Below, one piece after another: positions 9,584 to 17,683 of a stretch of 54,543 nucleotides of DNA. The notes below the pieces were generated by a model. That model was not told where the DNA came from. It saw only the letters and a program-made list of their open reading frames with translations, and ran no database searches. The position numbers were made by a program, and so were the translations under genes. Where the stretch lies: positions 1 to 54,543 of the forward strand of contig DATCJY010000051.1 of assembly GCA_036562565.1 (NCBI GenBank). The letters run 5' to 3'. The stretch's first letter is position 1. Every line of letters starts with the position of its first letter. Origin of the DNA: DATCJY01 sp036562565 (GTDB lineage: Bacteria; Bacteroidota; Bacteroidia; Flavobacteriales_D; Sanyastnellaceae).

Positions 9584-9982
9584 TTATACCCGAGGTGGTG
9601 GTACCAGATAATCAGCCACAATATCATCAGGAAAACGTTTGGTGTAAAATGCGTTTTCCTGTCTTAAAGAAAAGGCTGTCCTTAGGGTATACTTCAAAAC
9701 CGAACGATAGTCGGAAAAGTCAAGATCATTATTGAGTTGATGATGTTTTTTGTGGTCGTTGTGGTCGTTGTGGTCGTTGTTGTCTTTGTTCGTGTCATCA
9801 TCGACCATGTCCATCACTAGGTCCACTACAACTTCCACAATGTTTTCCATCTCATTTTCCTCAAGTGTAGGTGGAAGGTTGCGCAGCTGCATATCAGGTT
9901 TTTGAGCAGCGCAGTTGAGTATGTGCATAGCCAGCAGGAACCACAATATTCTCACTACGTTATGTTCTCTCAGCATTCTCAT
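9584..9982 (-). CDS. small secreted protein with DH-rich repeat, unknown function
   Basis: I do not recognise this 132-aa protein. It has an N-terminal hydrophobic segment (about residues 10-26, ending NCAAQ) that looks like a signal peptide. An acidic stretch (VVVDLVMDMVDDD) follows, then a His/Asp/Asn-rich block made by tandem NDH units and ending KKHH (residues about 67-80), which could bind divalent metal. The C-terminal third (DFSDYRSVLKYTLRTAF) looks like a folded helical segment. The Met at residue 3 is an alternative start. It lies between the rel gene and the efflux adaptor on the same strand. A TATATTCGC box lies directly upstream, so it may be transcribed on its own. The ORF is credible because of its signal peptide and position, but it has no family assignment. 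Confidence 0.6.
   Translation of the reverse strand: MRMLREHNVVRILWFLLAMHILNCAAQKPDMQLRNLPPTLEENEMENIVEVVVDLVMDMVDDDTNKDNNDHNDHNDHKKHHQLNNDLDFSDYRSVLKYTLRTAFSLRQENAFYTKRFPDDIVADYLVPPPRV
9752..9778. repeat. three tandem copies of a 9-bp unit
   Basis: The plus strand has GTGGTCGTT three times in a row, followed by a degenerate fourth unit (GTTGTCTTT). On the coding (minus) strand this encodes repeating Asn-Asp-His. Such in-frame 9-bp arrays can gain or lose units by slippage without breaking the reading frame. Confidence 0.95.
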
Positions 9983-9990
9983 AATGCGTG

Positions 9991-9999
9991 GCGAATATA
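9991..9999 (-). promoter_or_regulatory. candidate -7 box for the DH-repeat gene
   Basis: The minus strand reads TATATTCGC 8 bp before the annotated ATG of the small secreted protein. The very short distance implies either a nearly leaderless message or use of the next in-frame ATG (9976). Confidence 0.35.
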
Positions 10000-10050
10000 A
10001 CCGTACCTTAACTTACGGATGGATAAAATATGTCAAACGAAATAGATGTG

Positions 10051-12306
10051 TTATTCAAATTCACTTTCAATTCTATCCACTGTCAAAACACCCGGAATGG
10101 ATTTCAGTTTATCTCTCAGGGTCATTAAGTGATTGGTGTCATATACCAATACAATCACGCGGCCTTGGAAAATTCCGTCCTTCGCTTCAAAGCTGATGGC
10201 ACGCATGTTTACGTGCATATCGGTAGAGATAATGTTGGTGATACCTTGCACAATACCCACATCATCAATACCCGAGAACTTAAGTCCAACTTCAAATTGA
10301 ACAGCTTCTTTGTTTTTCCAACTTGCTTTGATAACGCGATAAGCATATTTGCTCATCAGCTCTTGTGCATTCGGGCAATTGATGCGGTGAATCTTGATAC
10401 CATCATTGATGCTTATAAAACCAAATACTTCATCCCCCGGAATCGGATTACAACAAACTGCGAGTTGGTAATCTACCTTTTGCTTGTCATCACCTATGAG
10501 GAGGGTCTCATCTTTTGAAGGTGTAACAAGTAGGGGGCGTGCTTCCTGCGCAGGTTTTGCAGTATGCTCTTTTTTCTCTTGTGTTTCTTGTGGTGGTGGG
10601 AAATGAATATTGTGACCTACGATGGTAAATCCTTTTAGCCTTGTAAGGTCAATGTTGCCTTTGGCAATGCGGTAATACAAATCAATTGTAGATTCTACAT
10701 CGTAGTGCTTTACTAACTCATCAATGTTCTGACTGCTGAAGTCAACTTTGAGTCCGGCAAATTTTCTGCGTAGAATCTCTTTTCCTTCCTCAGCAATTTC
10801 CTTTTTCTCTTCCTTGAGTGCTTCTCTGATTTTGTTGCGTGCACTAGGTGTGGTGACAATCTTGAGCCAATCTTCTTTTGGTCGCTGTTTTTTGGAAGTG
10901 AGAATTTCTACTTGGTCACCGCTTCGTAAAGTGTGGCTCAACGGAACAAGTTTGTTGTTCACTTTCGCACCGATGCATTGCTTGCCGATTTGTGTGTGAA
11001 TGTGGAAAGCAAAATCCAATGCGGTTGCACGCACAGGCAACTTCTTCAAATCTCCTTTCGGGGTGAAAACATAGATTTCCTCCGAGAACAAGGAGAGTTT
11101 GAAATTGTCGATGAAATCGATGGCGTTTTCGTCCTGATTTTCCAGTACCTCGCGCACTTGCTGCAACCATTCATCCAGTTTGGACTCAGGAGTGTCGGAT
11201 GATTCTTTGTATTTCCAGTGTGCCGCAAAACCTTTCTCTGCAAGGTCGTCCATGCGCTTGGAGCGAATCTGTACTTCTACCCACTTACCGGTTGGTGACA
11301 TCACCGTGGTGTGCAAGGATTCATAACCGCTGCTCTTGGGTATGCTTATCCAGTCACGTAAACGCTCAGGACTTGGCTGATAGAAATCCGTTACAATGGA
11401 ATACACGCGCCAGCAATCGCTCTTCTCGGTATCTTGTGGTGTATCCAATATGATGCGGATGGCAAATACATCATAGATCTCTTCAAACGGAACACCTTTC
11501 TTGACAATTTTATTCCAGATGGAATAAATGCTTTTGGTACGGCTTTTTATTTCATACTTGAAACCTTGTTTATCCAGCGCTCTGCGTATGGGCAGCGTGA
11601 ATTGATTGATGAAGCGGGTACGTACCGCTTGCGTCTTCTGAAGTTTGGAGAGAATCTCATTGTATTTCTCCGGTTCTTTGTATTTGAGCGCCAGGTCTTC
11701 AAGCTCTGTCTTGATGTTGTACAATCCCAAGCGGTGCGCCAAAGGCGCATACATGAATAATGTTTCGCTTGCAATCTTGAGTTGCTTCTCGCGCTTCATG
11801 TGCTCCAATGTGCGCATGTTGTGCAACCGGTCGGCAAGTTTGATAAGTATCACGCGTACATCATCACTGAGAGTGAGCAACATCTTGCGGAAGTTCTCCG
11901 CCTGATCACTTGTGTTGCTTCCGAAATCACTTACTCCAGATATCTTGGTAAGACCATCAATAATGGAACGCTCTTTTTTTCCAAAAAGCGTTTCAATATC
12001 CCCCAGTGTGATATCGGTATCCTCTACCGTATCGTGCAACAATGCACAAACGATACTGGTAGTGTCCAGTCCTATTTCTTCTGCAGCAATCTTGGCCACT
12101 GCTATCGGGTGATAGATATATGGCTCACCACTTTTTCTGCGCATGTCTTTGTGCGCTTCCAGTGCCAATTCAAATGCTTTTCTGATGCGTGCTTTATCAG
12201 CACGTGATTTTGAGCGATGAGCCACACGCAATAGACTGCGGTAGCGTCTCAGAATTTCACGCTTCTCTTCTTCTAAGTCAATCTCTAACTTCTCCACGTT
12301 TGCCAT
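10051..12306 (-). CDS. rel: bifunctional (p)ppGpp synthetase/hydrolase (RSH family)
   Basis: The 751-aa long RSH enzyme of the stringent response transfers pyrophosphate from ATP to GDP/GTP and hydrolyses the alarmone. Domains in order are: HD hydrolase, about residues 45-195, with YHP (His66), the HD pair in ALLHDTVEDT (His91-Asp92) and LADRLHNMRTL; synthetase, about 230-360, with RTKSIYSIWNK, SSGYESLHT and EVQIRS; TGS, about 408-470 (VFTPKGDLKKLP); and a C-terminal ACT domain, about 675-750. The hydrolase residues are intact, so both activities are expected. The enzyme is cytoplasmic and ribosome-associated in homologues. It is transcribed divergently from the Wzi-like gene. A TATCTTCG box sits 8 bp before the ATG. 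Confidence 0.97.
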   Translation of the reverse strand: MANVEKLEIDLEEEKREILRRYRSLLRVAHRSKSRADKARIRKAFELALEAHKDMRRKSGEPYIYHPIAVAKIAAEEIGLDTTSIVCALLHDTVEDTDITLGDIETLFGKKERSIIDGLTKISGVSDFGSNTSDQAENFRKMLLTLSDDVRVILIKLADRLHNMRTLEHMKREKQLKIASETLFMYAPLAHRLGLYNIKTELEDLALKYKEPEKYNEILSKLQKTQAVRTRFINQFTLPIRRALDKQGFKYEIKSRTKSIYSIWNKIVKKGVPFEEIYDVFAIRIILDTPQDTEKSDCWRVYSIVTDFYQPSPERLRDWISIPKSSGYESLHTTVMSPTGKWVEVQIRSKRMDDLAEKGFAAHWKYKESSDTPESKLDEWLQQVREVLENQDENAIDFIDNFKLSLFSEEIYVFTPKGDLKKLPVRATALDFAFHIHTQIGKQCIGAKVNNKLVPLSHTLRSGDQVEILTSKKQRPKEDWLKIVTTPSARNKIREALKEEKKEIAEEGKEILRRKFAGLKVDFSSQNIDELVKHYDVESTIDLYYRIAKGNIDLTRLKGFTIVGHNIHFPPPQETQEKKEHTAKPAQEARPLLVTPSKDETLLIGDDKQKVDYQLAVCCNPIPGDEVFGFISINDGIKIHRINCPNAQELMSKYAYRVIKASWKNKEAVQFEVGLKFSGIDDVGIVQGITNIISTDMHVNMRAISFEAKDGIFQGRVIVLVYDTNHLMTLRDKLKSIPGVLTVDRIESEFE

Positions 12307-12313
12307 ACGACTA

Positions 12314-12321
12314 CGAAGATA
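12314..12321 (-). promoter_or_regulatory. candidate -7 box for rel
   Basis: The minus strand reads TATCTTCG, matching TAnnTTCG, 7 bp upstream of the rel ATG. It lies in the 182-bp divergent region between rel and the Wzi-like gene. Confidence 0.35.
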
Positions 12322-12488
12322 TGATGTGAATGCGCTGGTTAATGGTGGGCTTTGAAAAGGAATATTAAAAGCATGCTATTGATAGTTTTCGGCTCAACCG
12401 GTTGATTTTGTGCTGTGCCTTGTCAATTGTGCAACGGGGAAAGTAATTCTGCCCGGAGGAATTAAATTGCGCCCGCTTTCAACAAATT

Positions 12489-14063
12489 ATGCGTTCCTAC
12501 ACAAGCGTTCAGGTTCCTGCTTTCATTATCCTCACATGCATGCTATGGGTGTGGGGGGGATGCTTGTACCAATTGAATGCACAACAGCCTGCCTTGGGGT
12601 TTTCAAGAGATTTGCTATCTCCGTTGGAGTACCAGCTCAACCAACGCATTCATCAGCAACATTCCAATATTCAACCGGCTGCCTTTGGCTTGGAGCAAAG
12701 CTTTTATGAATTGGCTGATTCGAGCGATGCGTCAAAAATCAGTTCAAATCAGGTTGCGGTGAGCGGATTCGGTTCGTTGAAGGGCGGTTATCAGATGTTT
12801 GATGAGTCCAAGGCATTAGGTGAGGTATTGGTAGGTTTGCAATTGGGCATGAGTTTCCAGAACAAATTCTCTGTCATGGCAGGTTATGCCATGGATGTCA
12901 TGTCTCCTCCGCAATACATCCAGCGCATGGCAGAGCAACGCATTCATCCGGGTGTGGGTTATGCGGTGAGTGATAAAAACGGACTCTTCCACACGCATTA
13001 CACTTACGGGCATATCGCCTACAACCAAGGTAAATTCTTTCAGTTCGAGCTTGGTAAGGGTAAGCATTTCTGGGGAGATGGCTATCGTTCGTTGATACTG
13101 AGTGATAATGCAGCTCCATATCCTTATGCTCGTATCACCACCAAAGTGTGGAGACTCAAATACACGAACCTGTGGGCACAAATGCGCGATCGTTCATTTG
13201 GGCAACTCCTGCATCAGGCACGGATTAAATACACAGCATCTCATGCATTGAGTTGGAACATCGGTAGGCGTTTCAACGTGGCCCTCTATGAAATGGTAGT
13301 GTGGCAGGACAGGGATACCATGAGCCATCGCACACTGGATATTCACTACCTCAATCCAATAATTTTCTATCGTCCTGTAGAGTATTCCGTTGGCTCTCCG
13401 GACAATGTAATCATAGGCTTGAGCTTCCGCATCAAGGCTGATGATAATATCCAGCTCTATGGCCAGTTCGTCTTGGATGAGTTTTATATGGAGCAAATCC
13501 AGGCGCGAAACCGTTGGTGGGCGAATAAATACGGAGGTCAGCTCGGTATAAAAGTGTTCAACTTGGGAGTGCCCGGTTTATCGGCTCAGGCAGAGTACAA
13601 CATCGTGCGTCCTTTCACCTATACACACGGCAGCCCTGTTCAATCTTGGTCGCACCACAATCAGCCTTTGGCTCATCCGCTCGGAGCGAATTTCGGTGAG
13701 TTCGTCACATTCCTTAGGTACCAACATGAAAGATGGAAGTTCTGTGAGGAATTTATCTGGGCTACCTATGGCCGCGATATGGATTTGGATGGTGACGGTA
13801 TCATTGACAACATGGGGGGCAATATTCTTCGCTCATATAAAGCGCCCTTCAGAACGCATGGTAACGTGATGTATCAGGGATTGCGCAGTGTGATGCATTA
13901 TCATGCATTCACCGTAACACGCAGACTGAAAAATCCTGACTTGGAAATCTTTGCTACCCATGCGCTGCGCTACGAGAAAAATGCGCAGATGAAATCACTC
14001 GATCATTTCTTGCTAGTGGGTATTCAAACCACAGGTTTGTTGCAACCGCAGCGTGATTATTAA
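12489..14063 (+). CDS. outer-membrane beta-barrel protein, Wzi/RemB-like
   Basis: The 524-aa protein has an N-terminal signal segment (hydrophobic about residues 10-28, cleavage near NAQQ). The rest alternates short amphipathic beta-strands with turns, as in an outer-membrane barrel. The stretch FELGKGKHFWGDGYRSLILS followed by DNAAPYPYARITTK and KYTNLWAQMRD resembles what I remember of the Bacteroidota 'capsule assembly Wzi family / gliding protein RemB' group. I assign it to that group by pattern memory only. Wzi-type proteins are surface lectins anchoring polysaccharide, and RemB of Flavobacterium is linked to gliding; neither role is demonstrated here. A Ca-loop-like DLDGDGIIDN occurs at about residues 434-443. 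It is a single gene transcribed away from rel. Confidence 0.7.
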   Translation: MRSYTSVQVPAFIILTCMLWVWGGCLYQLNAQQPALGFSRDLLSPLEYQLNQRIHQQHSNIQPAAFGLEQSFYELADSSDASKISSNQVAVSGFGSLKGGYQMFDESKALGEVLVGLQLGMSFQNKFSVMAGYAMDVMSPPQYIQRMAEQRIHPGVGYAVSDKNGLFHTHYTYGHIAYNQGKFFQFELGKGKHFWGDGYRSLILSDNAAPYPYARITTKVWRLKYTNLWAQMRDRSFGQLLHQARIKYTASHALSWNIGRRFNVALYEMVVWQDRDTMSHRTLDIHYLNPIIFYRPVEYSVGSPDNVIIGLSFRIKADDNIQLYGQFVLDEFYMEQIQARNRWWANKYGGQLGIKVFNLGVPGLSAQAEYNIVRPFTYTHGSPVQSWSHHNQPLAHPLGANFGEFVTFLRYQHERWKFCEEFIWATYGRDMDLDGDGIIDNMGGNILRSYKAPFRTHGNVMYQGLRSVMHYHAFTVTRRLKNPDLEIFATHALRYEKNAQMKSLDHFLLVGIQTTGLLQPQRDY

Positions 14064-14089
14064 TTCTTGACTTTTAATATGCGCAGTAA

Positions 14090-14120
14090 AGCGTTTCATT
14101 TGTTGGATAAATGAAATGCT
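14090..14120 (+). promoter_or_regulatory. hairpin covering the DUF255 start codon
   Basis: The arms AGCGTTTCATTT (14090-14101) and AAATGAAATGCT (14109-14120) form a 12-bp stem with one G-T wobble and a 7-nt loop. The first ATG of the next gene (14116-14118) lies inside the right arm, while a second in-frame ATG (14125) lies just outside. There is no T-tract, so this is not a typical terminator. It could modulate initiation at the first ATG. Confidence 0.55.
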
Positions 14121-16122
14121 TACCATGAATCGACTATCTGAGGAATCCAGTCCTTATTTATTGCAACATCAGCACAACCCTGTTCATTGGTGGGCATGGA
14201 AAGAAGCCGCCTGGCAAAAAGCGCGACAGGAGAACAAACTCGTACTTATATCCATTGGTTACAGTGCATGCCACTGGTGCCATGTGATGGAAAAAGAAGT
14301 CTTTGAAGACCGGGAGTGTGCAGCTTTTATGAATGAACATTTCATCTGTATCAAAGTGGACAGGGAAGAACGCCCGGATGTGGATGCTGTGTATATGGAT
14401 GCATTGCACCTCATGGGCAGGCAAGGTGGTTGGCCGCTGAATGTTTTTGCGCTTCCGGACGGCCGTCCTGTTTATGGCGGTACTTATTTCCCGAAATCGC
14501 AATGGTTCAATGTGCTGGAAAATCTCGTGGATTTATTCCGTAACGATTACGACAAAGTCACTGAGTATGCATCGCGTTTGCAGGAGGGATTGACCCAAAT
14601 GAATCAGTTAGATGTGATGCAGGATGAAATCACATTTAAGCCTGAATACCTTCATGTATTGGTGGAAGAATGGTCAGCATCATGGGATTGGAACAAAGGC
14701 GGAAACAACCGAGCTCCTAAGTTTCCAATGCCCAACAACTGGGAGTTCCTTTTGAATTATGGTGCGAGAACAAACCAACCAAAAGTGTTAGAGTTTGTGC
14801 ATCTCACATTGAAGAAGATGGCGCTTGGCGGCATCTATGATCAGATTGGAGGTGGCTTTGCACGTTACAGTGTAGATGACCAATGGAAAGTGCCACATTT
14901 CGAAAAAATGCTCTATGACAATGCTCAATTGCTGAGTGTTTATGCACAAGCCTATCGCCATGATCCCCAACCTTTATATAGGTCTATCCTAGAACTCACC
15001 ATCCAATGGTTGGAACGCGAAATGAAAGCACCGACCGGATTGTATTACTCTGCTTTGGATGCCGATAGTGAAGGTGTAGAGGGGAAATACTACACTTGGA
15101 CAGAAGAGGAGTTACGCGATGTATTGCAAGATGATTTTGATTTTGCAAAAGAGTATTACCGCATCGGTGCCGAAGGGTATTGGGAACATGGTCAAAATAT
15201 TTTATTGCGCACAGTAACGGATGAAGTGTTTGCCGAACAACATCACTTGACGCTGTCTGAGTTGAATAACCGGGTTCAACGGGTGCAATCCAAATTAATG
15301 AAAGTCCGCCAGCAGCGCATTCGGCCGGGATTGGACCACAAATGCCTGACCAGTTGGAATGCCTTGCTGATTACAGGATTTGTCGAAGTTTATAAATCAT
15401 TTCAGGATGAACAGTATTTGGGAATGGCAATCCAATTGGCAGAAGCCATCGAGCTACAGATGGTTGATAAAAATGGAAACCTGATGCACGTACAGACCAA
15501 TGGTGCTGCTAAGCAAGCTGCCTTTTTGGATAGTTACGCATTTCTCGCTGAAGCCTATATTACACTCTATGAAGCTTCGGCAAGAGAGCAATGGCTTTTG
15601 AGAGCAAAAGAACTTGCTGACGCGGCCTTGCATCATTTTGCCGAGCAACAGCTGGGGCTTATGTATTTTACATCCTCCAAAGGAGAACAATTGGTTGCAC
15701 GAAGAGTGGAAGTGCAGGACAATGTGATTCCCGCTTCCAACAGCTCGATGTGTAAGGTCATGTTCCGGCTTGCGCATCATTTCGAAGATCCAACCTACGA
15801 AACCATCAGTGAGAAAATGCTCTCACAAGCGGTGCAGCAGATAACCTATGCTTCGGGCTCGAGCAATTGGCTGCAGGTTTTTATGTGGCATGTATTTCCG
15901 TTTTATGAGGTTGTATTCACCGGTGAACGTTCCAAAGAATTTATGAAACAAGCACATCAGGAAGTGCTCCCACAGATGCTTGTTGCTGCATCAACAATTA
16001 ACAGTGAATTGCCTCTCTTTGCAAACAGGTTTGGCACGAATTCAGCCATCTATGTTTGTACGGGTAAAATGTGTTTTGCTCCCGTGACTGAATGGGAACA
16101 TGCACGGCCACTTTTGAAATGA
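14116..16122 (+). CDS. DUF255 thioredoxin-domain protein (YyaL/SSP411 family)
   Basis: The protein has 668 aa. The N-terminal about 160 residues form the DUF255 thioredoxin-like domain: SSPYLLQHQHNPVHWW, then SACHWCHVME with Cys52-His-Trp-Cys55, then RPDVDAVYM and GGWPLNVF. The remainder is a six-hairpin glycosidase-like (alpha/alpha toroid) region with YDQIGGGFARYSVD, PHFEKMLYDNAQ and LDADSEGVEGKYYTWT. The family is widespread (human SPATA20) but its substrate is not established. There is no signal peptide, so it is probably cytoplasmic. An alternative start is Met4 (14125). Its stop overlaps the start of the following gene (ATGA), indicating translational coupling. Confidence 0.95.
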   Translation: MLTMNRLSEESSPYLLQHQHNPVHWWAWKEAAWQKARQENKLVLISIGYSACHWCHVMEKEVFEDRECAAFMNEHFICIKVDREERPDVDAVYMDALHLMGRQGGWPLNVFALPDGRPVYGGTYFPKSQWFNVLENLVDLFRNDYDKVTEYASRLQEGLTQMNQLDVMQDEITFKPEYLHVLVEEWSASWDWNKGGNNRAPKFPMPNNWEFLLNYGARTNQPKVLEFVHLTLKKMALGGIYDQIGGGFARYSVDDQWKVPHFEKMLYDNAQLLSVYAQAYRHDPQPLYRSILELTIQWLEREMKAPTGLYYSALDADSEGVEGKYYTWTEEELRDVLQDDFDFAKEYYRIGAEGYWEHGQNILLRTVTDEVFAEQHHLTLSELNNRVQRVQSKLMKVRQQRIRPGLDHKCLTSWNALLITGFVEVYKSFQDEQYLGMAIQLAEAIELQMVDKNGNLMHVQTNGAAKQAAFLDSYAFLAEAYITLYEASAREQWLLRAKELADAALHHFAEQQLGLMYFTSSKGEQLVARRVEVQDNVIPASNSSMCKVMFRLAHHFEDPTYETISEKMLSQAVQQITYASGSSNWLQVFMWHVFPFYEVVFTGERSKEFMKQAHQEVLPQMLVAASTINSELPLFANRFGTNSAIYVCTGKMCFAPVTEWEHARPLLK

Positions 16123-17045
16123 AATTGATAAATAAGTTGACCTCACTACGTTCGCTGCTCTTGGCTGTTGTAGCTTTATTCTCTTCGCAATTGCTATCGG
16201 CTCAGATGATTGATAATCGCCTGGGCAATGCTTTTAAGCAAGAGATGTATTTCAGCCAGCAATTCATCTGGATGAATAAAATCAAATCAGTTACCGGCAT
16301 GGTGTCCGTGAAGCGCCCCAATCGCCCAATTGATATCAAACCGGATATGGTGGTGTATCGTTTCAATGAAGTGGGCCTGCTTGAACGCATTGATAAAGTA
16401 AGCTCTGTAGCCGATTTGGTGGATAGCCTTACGATTATCTATAAACGCAATGATTTGGGTGAAGTAGAGCTCAAAAGCGAATCAGGTACCAAAGGTTTTT
16501 TCATGACCAAATTCAATTATGACAGCAATGGTAGAATTGTGCGATTGGACTATAGCAAGGCCACCAATATTGCTACTGAGAAAAACAAATTGGAACCAGG
16601 GGACATCGTAACCATCAATTCCGAAACTTATACCTGGCATGATGCCGGCAATGGCAGTTGGAGAAGGAGTAACTTCAATAATTATGGATTGCAGTATTCC
16701 AATTTGACCATCACTCGCAATGAGCTGGGATATATCACTCAAGAAGTTGAGGAGCTCATCATGAGTGGTCGCACCACCACACGCAACTACACTTATAACG
16801 AGCATGGTTGGGTGAGTATGATTGAGACCACCAATAACCTCAATTCATTAAAGAAAACCGAATGCTTTGTTTATGATGCCATCGGTAACCTTCTGAAATT
16901 GGAATACTTGGAAGATGGTAAAATGGTACGTGAAATAGAAGTACTTTATACACCTACCATGTTGGTTGAGGCAATTTTGGATCATGACCTCAAAAGCCAT
17001 GATATCGTTATCACCAAGATGAAATACGAGTATTATAATAAATAG
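16119..17045 (+). CDS. secreted YD/RHS-like repeat protein, unknown role
   Basis: The chosen ATG (16119) overlaps the upstream stop as ATGA and gives 308 aa starting with a clear signal peptide (MKLINKL..., hydrophobic to about residue 27, cleavage after LLSAQ). An in-frame ATG 27 bp upstream would spoil the signal and is rejected. The mature protein contains several loose YD/RHS-like strands (KFNYDSNGRIVRLDYS, RNYTYNEHGWVSMIE, FVYDAIGNLLKLEYL), suggesting a beta-rich extracytoplasmic protein. There are too few repeats for a real RHS toxin, and no toxin domain is present. It is translationally coupled to the DUF255 gene; no function is assigned. Confidence 0.85.
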   Translation: MKLINKLTSLRSLLLAVVALFSSQLLSAQMIDNRLGNAFKQEMYFSQQFIWMNKIKSVTGMVSVKRPNRPIDIKPDMVVYRFNEVGLLERIDKVSSVADLVDSLTIIYKRNDLGEVELKSESGTKGFFMTKFNYDSNGRIVRLDYSKATNIATEKNKLEPGDIVTINSETYTWHDAGNGSWRRSNFNNYGLQYSNLTITRNELGYITQEVEELIMSGRTTTRNYTYNEHGWVSMIETTNNLNSLKKTECFVYDAIGNLLKLEYLEDGKMVREIEVLYTPTMLVEAILDHDLKSHDIVITKMKYEYYNK

Positions 17046-17069
17046 CAGAAACCGCGTTTTCTTATTCGG

Positions 17070-17369
17070 ATGAAATCATTGCTTCGCATATTGCTCCTAG
17101 GTACTGTACTGCTGGCAGTACAACAACCGGCCTTTGCTCAGAAGAAAAAGCAGACCAACCAAGTGACACCGCAGAATGCGCAATCCAGGCAAAAAGCAAA
17201 TAAGGAGCAAAAGATTGCGGAATATCAAGACAGTAAAAAAGCGCACGTCAAAAAACAGGATAAAGCCACACAAAAACGCATGAAGAAAAACCTCAAGCGC
17301 GCACAAAAGCACTCATGGGGCAAGGAAGTCCCCTGGTATAAGAGATGGTTTCATAATCCAAAGGTTTAG
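17070..17369 (+). CDS. small Lys/Gln-rich secreted protein
   Basis: The 99-aa protein has a signal peptide (MKSLLRILLLGTVLLAV..., cleavage near PAFAQ at about residue 23). The mature part is strongly basic and hydrophilic (many K, Q and N; KQDKATQKRMKKNLKRAQKH) and ends in an aromatic-rich tail (WGKEVPWYKRWFHNP). This composition is common in small Bacteroidota periplasmic proteins of unknown function. It lies 24 bp after the YD-like gene and is probably in the same transcript, which ends at the terminator at 17434. Confidence 0.8.
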   Translation: MKSLLRILLLGTVLLAVQQPAFAQKKKQTNQVTPQNAQSRQKANKEQKIAEYQDSKKAHVKKQDKATQKRMKKNLKRAQKHSWGKEVPWYKRWFHNPKV

Positions 17370-17433
17370 TGGAAGTGACTGTTCTTCCGTGAGACGAATA
17401 CACCCCGAATAAGTTACTTGGGATTGAAATTTT

Positions 17434-17458
17434 TGCCGTTTTATAAACGGCATTTTTT
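17434..17458 (+). terminator. rho-independent terminator
   Basis: A perfect 8-bp stem (TGCCGTTT / AAACGGCA) with a TAT loop is followed directly by six T residues. It lies 65 bp after the small Lys-rich gene, separating it from the downstream surface module. Confidence 0.85.
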
Positions 17459-17522
17459 GTTTTTGGACGGTTATAGAACTGTAACTTTGGAACTCAATAA
17501 GTAAATCGCATTATTTTCAATG

Positions 17523-17572
17523 ACTTAGAAAACGGGGAAAAAAAGATTTGTTTTAACACGCGTTTCCTAAGT
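17523..17572. repeat. imperfect 12-bp inverted repeat
   Basis: The arms ACTTAGAAAACG (17523-17534) and CGTTTCCTAAGT (17561-17572) match with one mismatch, separated by 26 bp. There is no T-tract. It could be an operator dyad or the base of an mRNA leader structure for the TonB-receptor operon. Confidence 0.7.
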
Positions 17573-17584
17573 TATTTGCGAGCC

Positions 17585-17650
17585 TTAACAGAATCGTTAA
17601 TTCCGTTTAACAGAGTTGTGAACAGGGGTTAACAGACTGTTTTGAAGTGA
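17585..17650 (+). repeat. three TTAACAGA boxes at 22-bp period
   Basis: TTAACAGA occurs at 17585, 17607 and 17629, each exactly 22 bp apart (about two helical turns, same face of the DNA). Partial half-copies (GTTAAT, GTGAACAG) occur between them. The last box ends 47 bp before the receptor start codon, a position compatible with an activator or repressor array. The binding protein is unknown. Confidence 0.75.
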
Positions 17651-17683
17651 CTTGTTTAATAAAATCAACTTAAACTGCCCGAT

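Larger units (their letters stand above)
17370..17683. other. 314-bp intergenic leader before the surface module
   Basis: No ORF or RNA gene is recognisable. From left to right it holds a rho-independent terminator for the upstream genes (17434-17458), an imperfect 12-bp dyad (17523-17572), and three TTAACAGA boxes at exact 22-bp steps (17585-17636). An A/T-rich stretch then runs into the TonB-receptor ATG at 17684. It is the longest non-coding gap in the window. Confidence 0.8.

Noticed and set aside
9752..9778. 9-bp tandem repeat as CRISPR-like or mobile element
   Set aside because: Units are directly adjacent and in frame in an ORF; a coding microsatellite.
16119..17045. RHS/YD-type polymorphic toxin
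   Set aside because: Only three or four weak YD-like strands, no RHS core or toxin tip, and no immunity gene.
17585..17650. 22-bp repeated boxes as a CRISPR or replication origin iteron array
   Set aside because: Only three 8-bp boxes, no long identical repeats or spacers, and no Cas, DnaA or Rep gene nearby.
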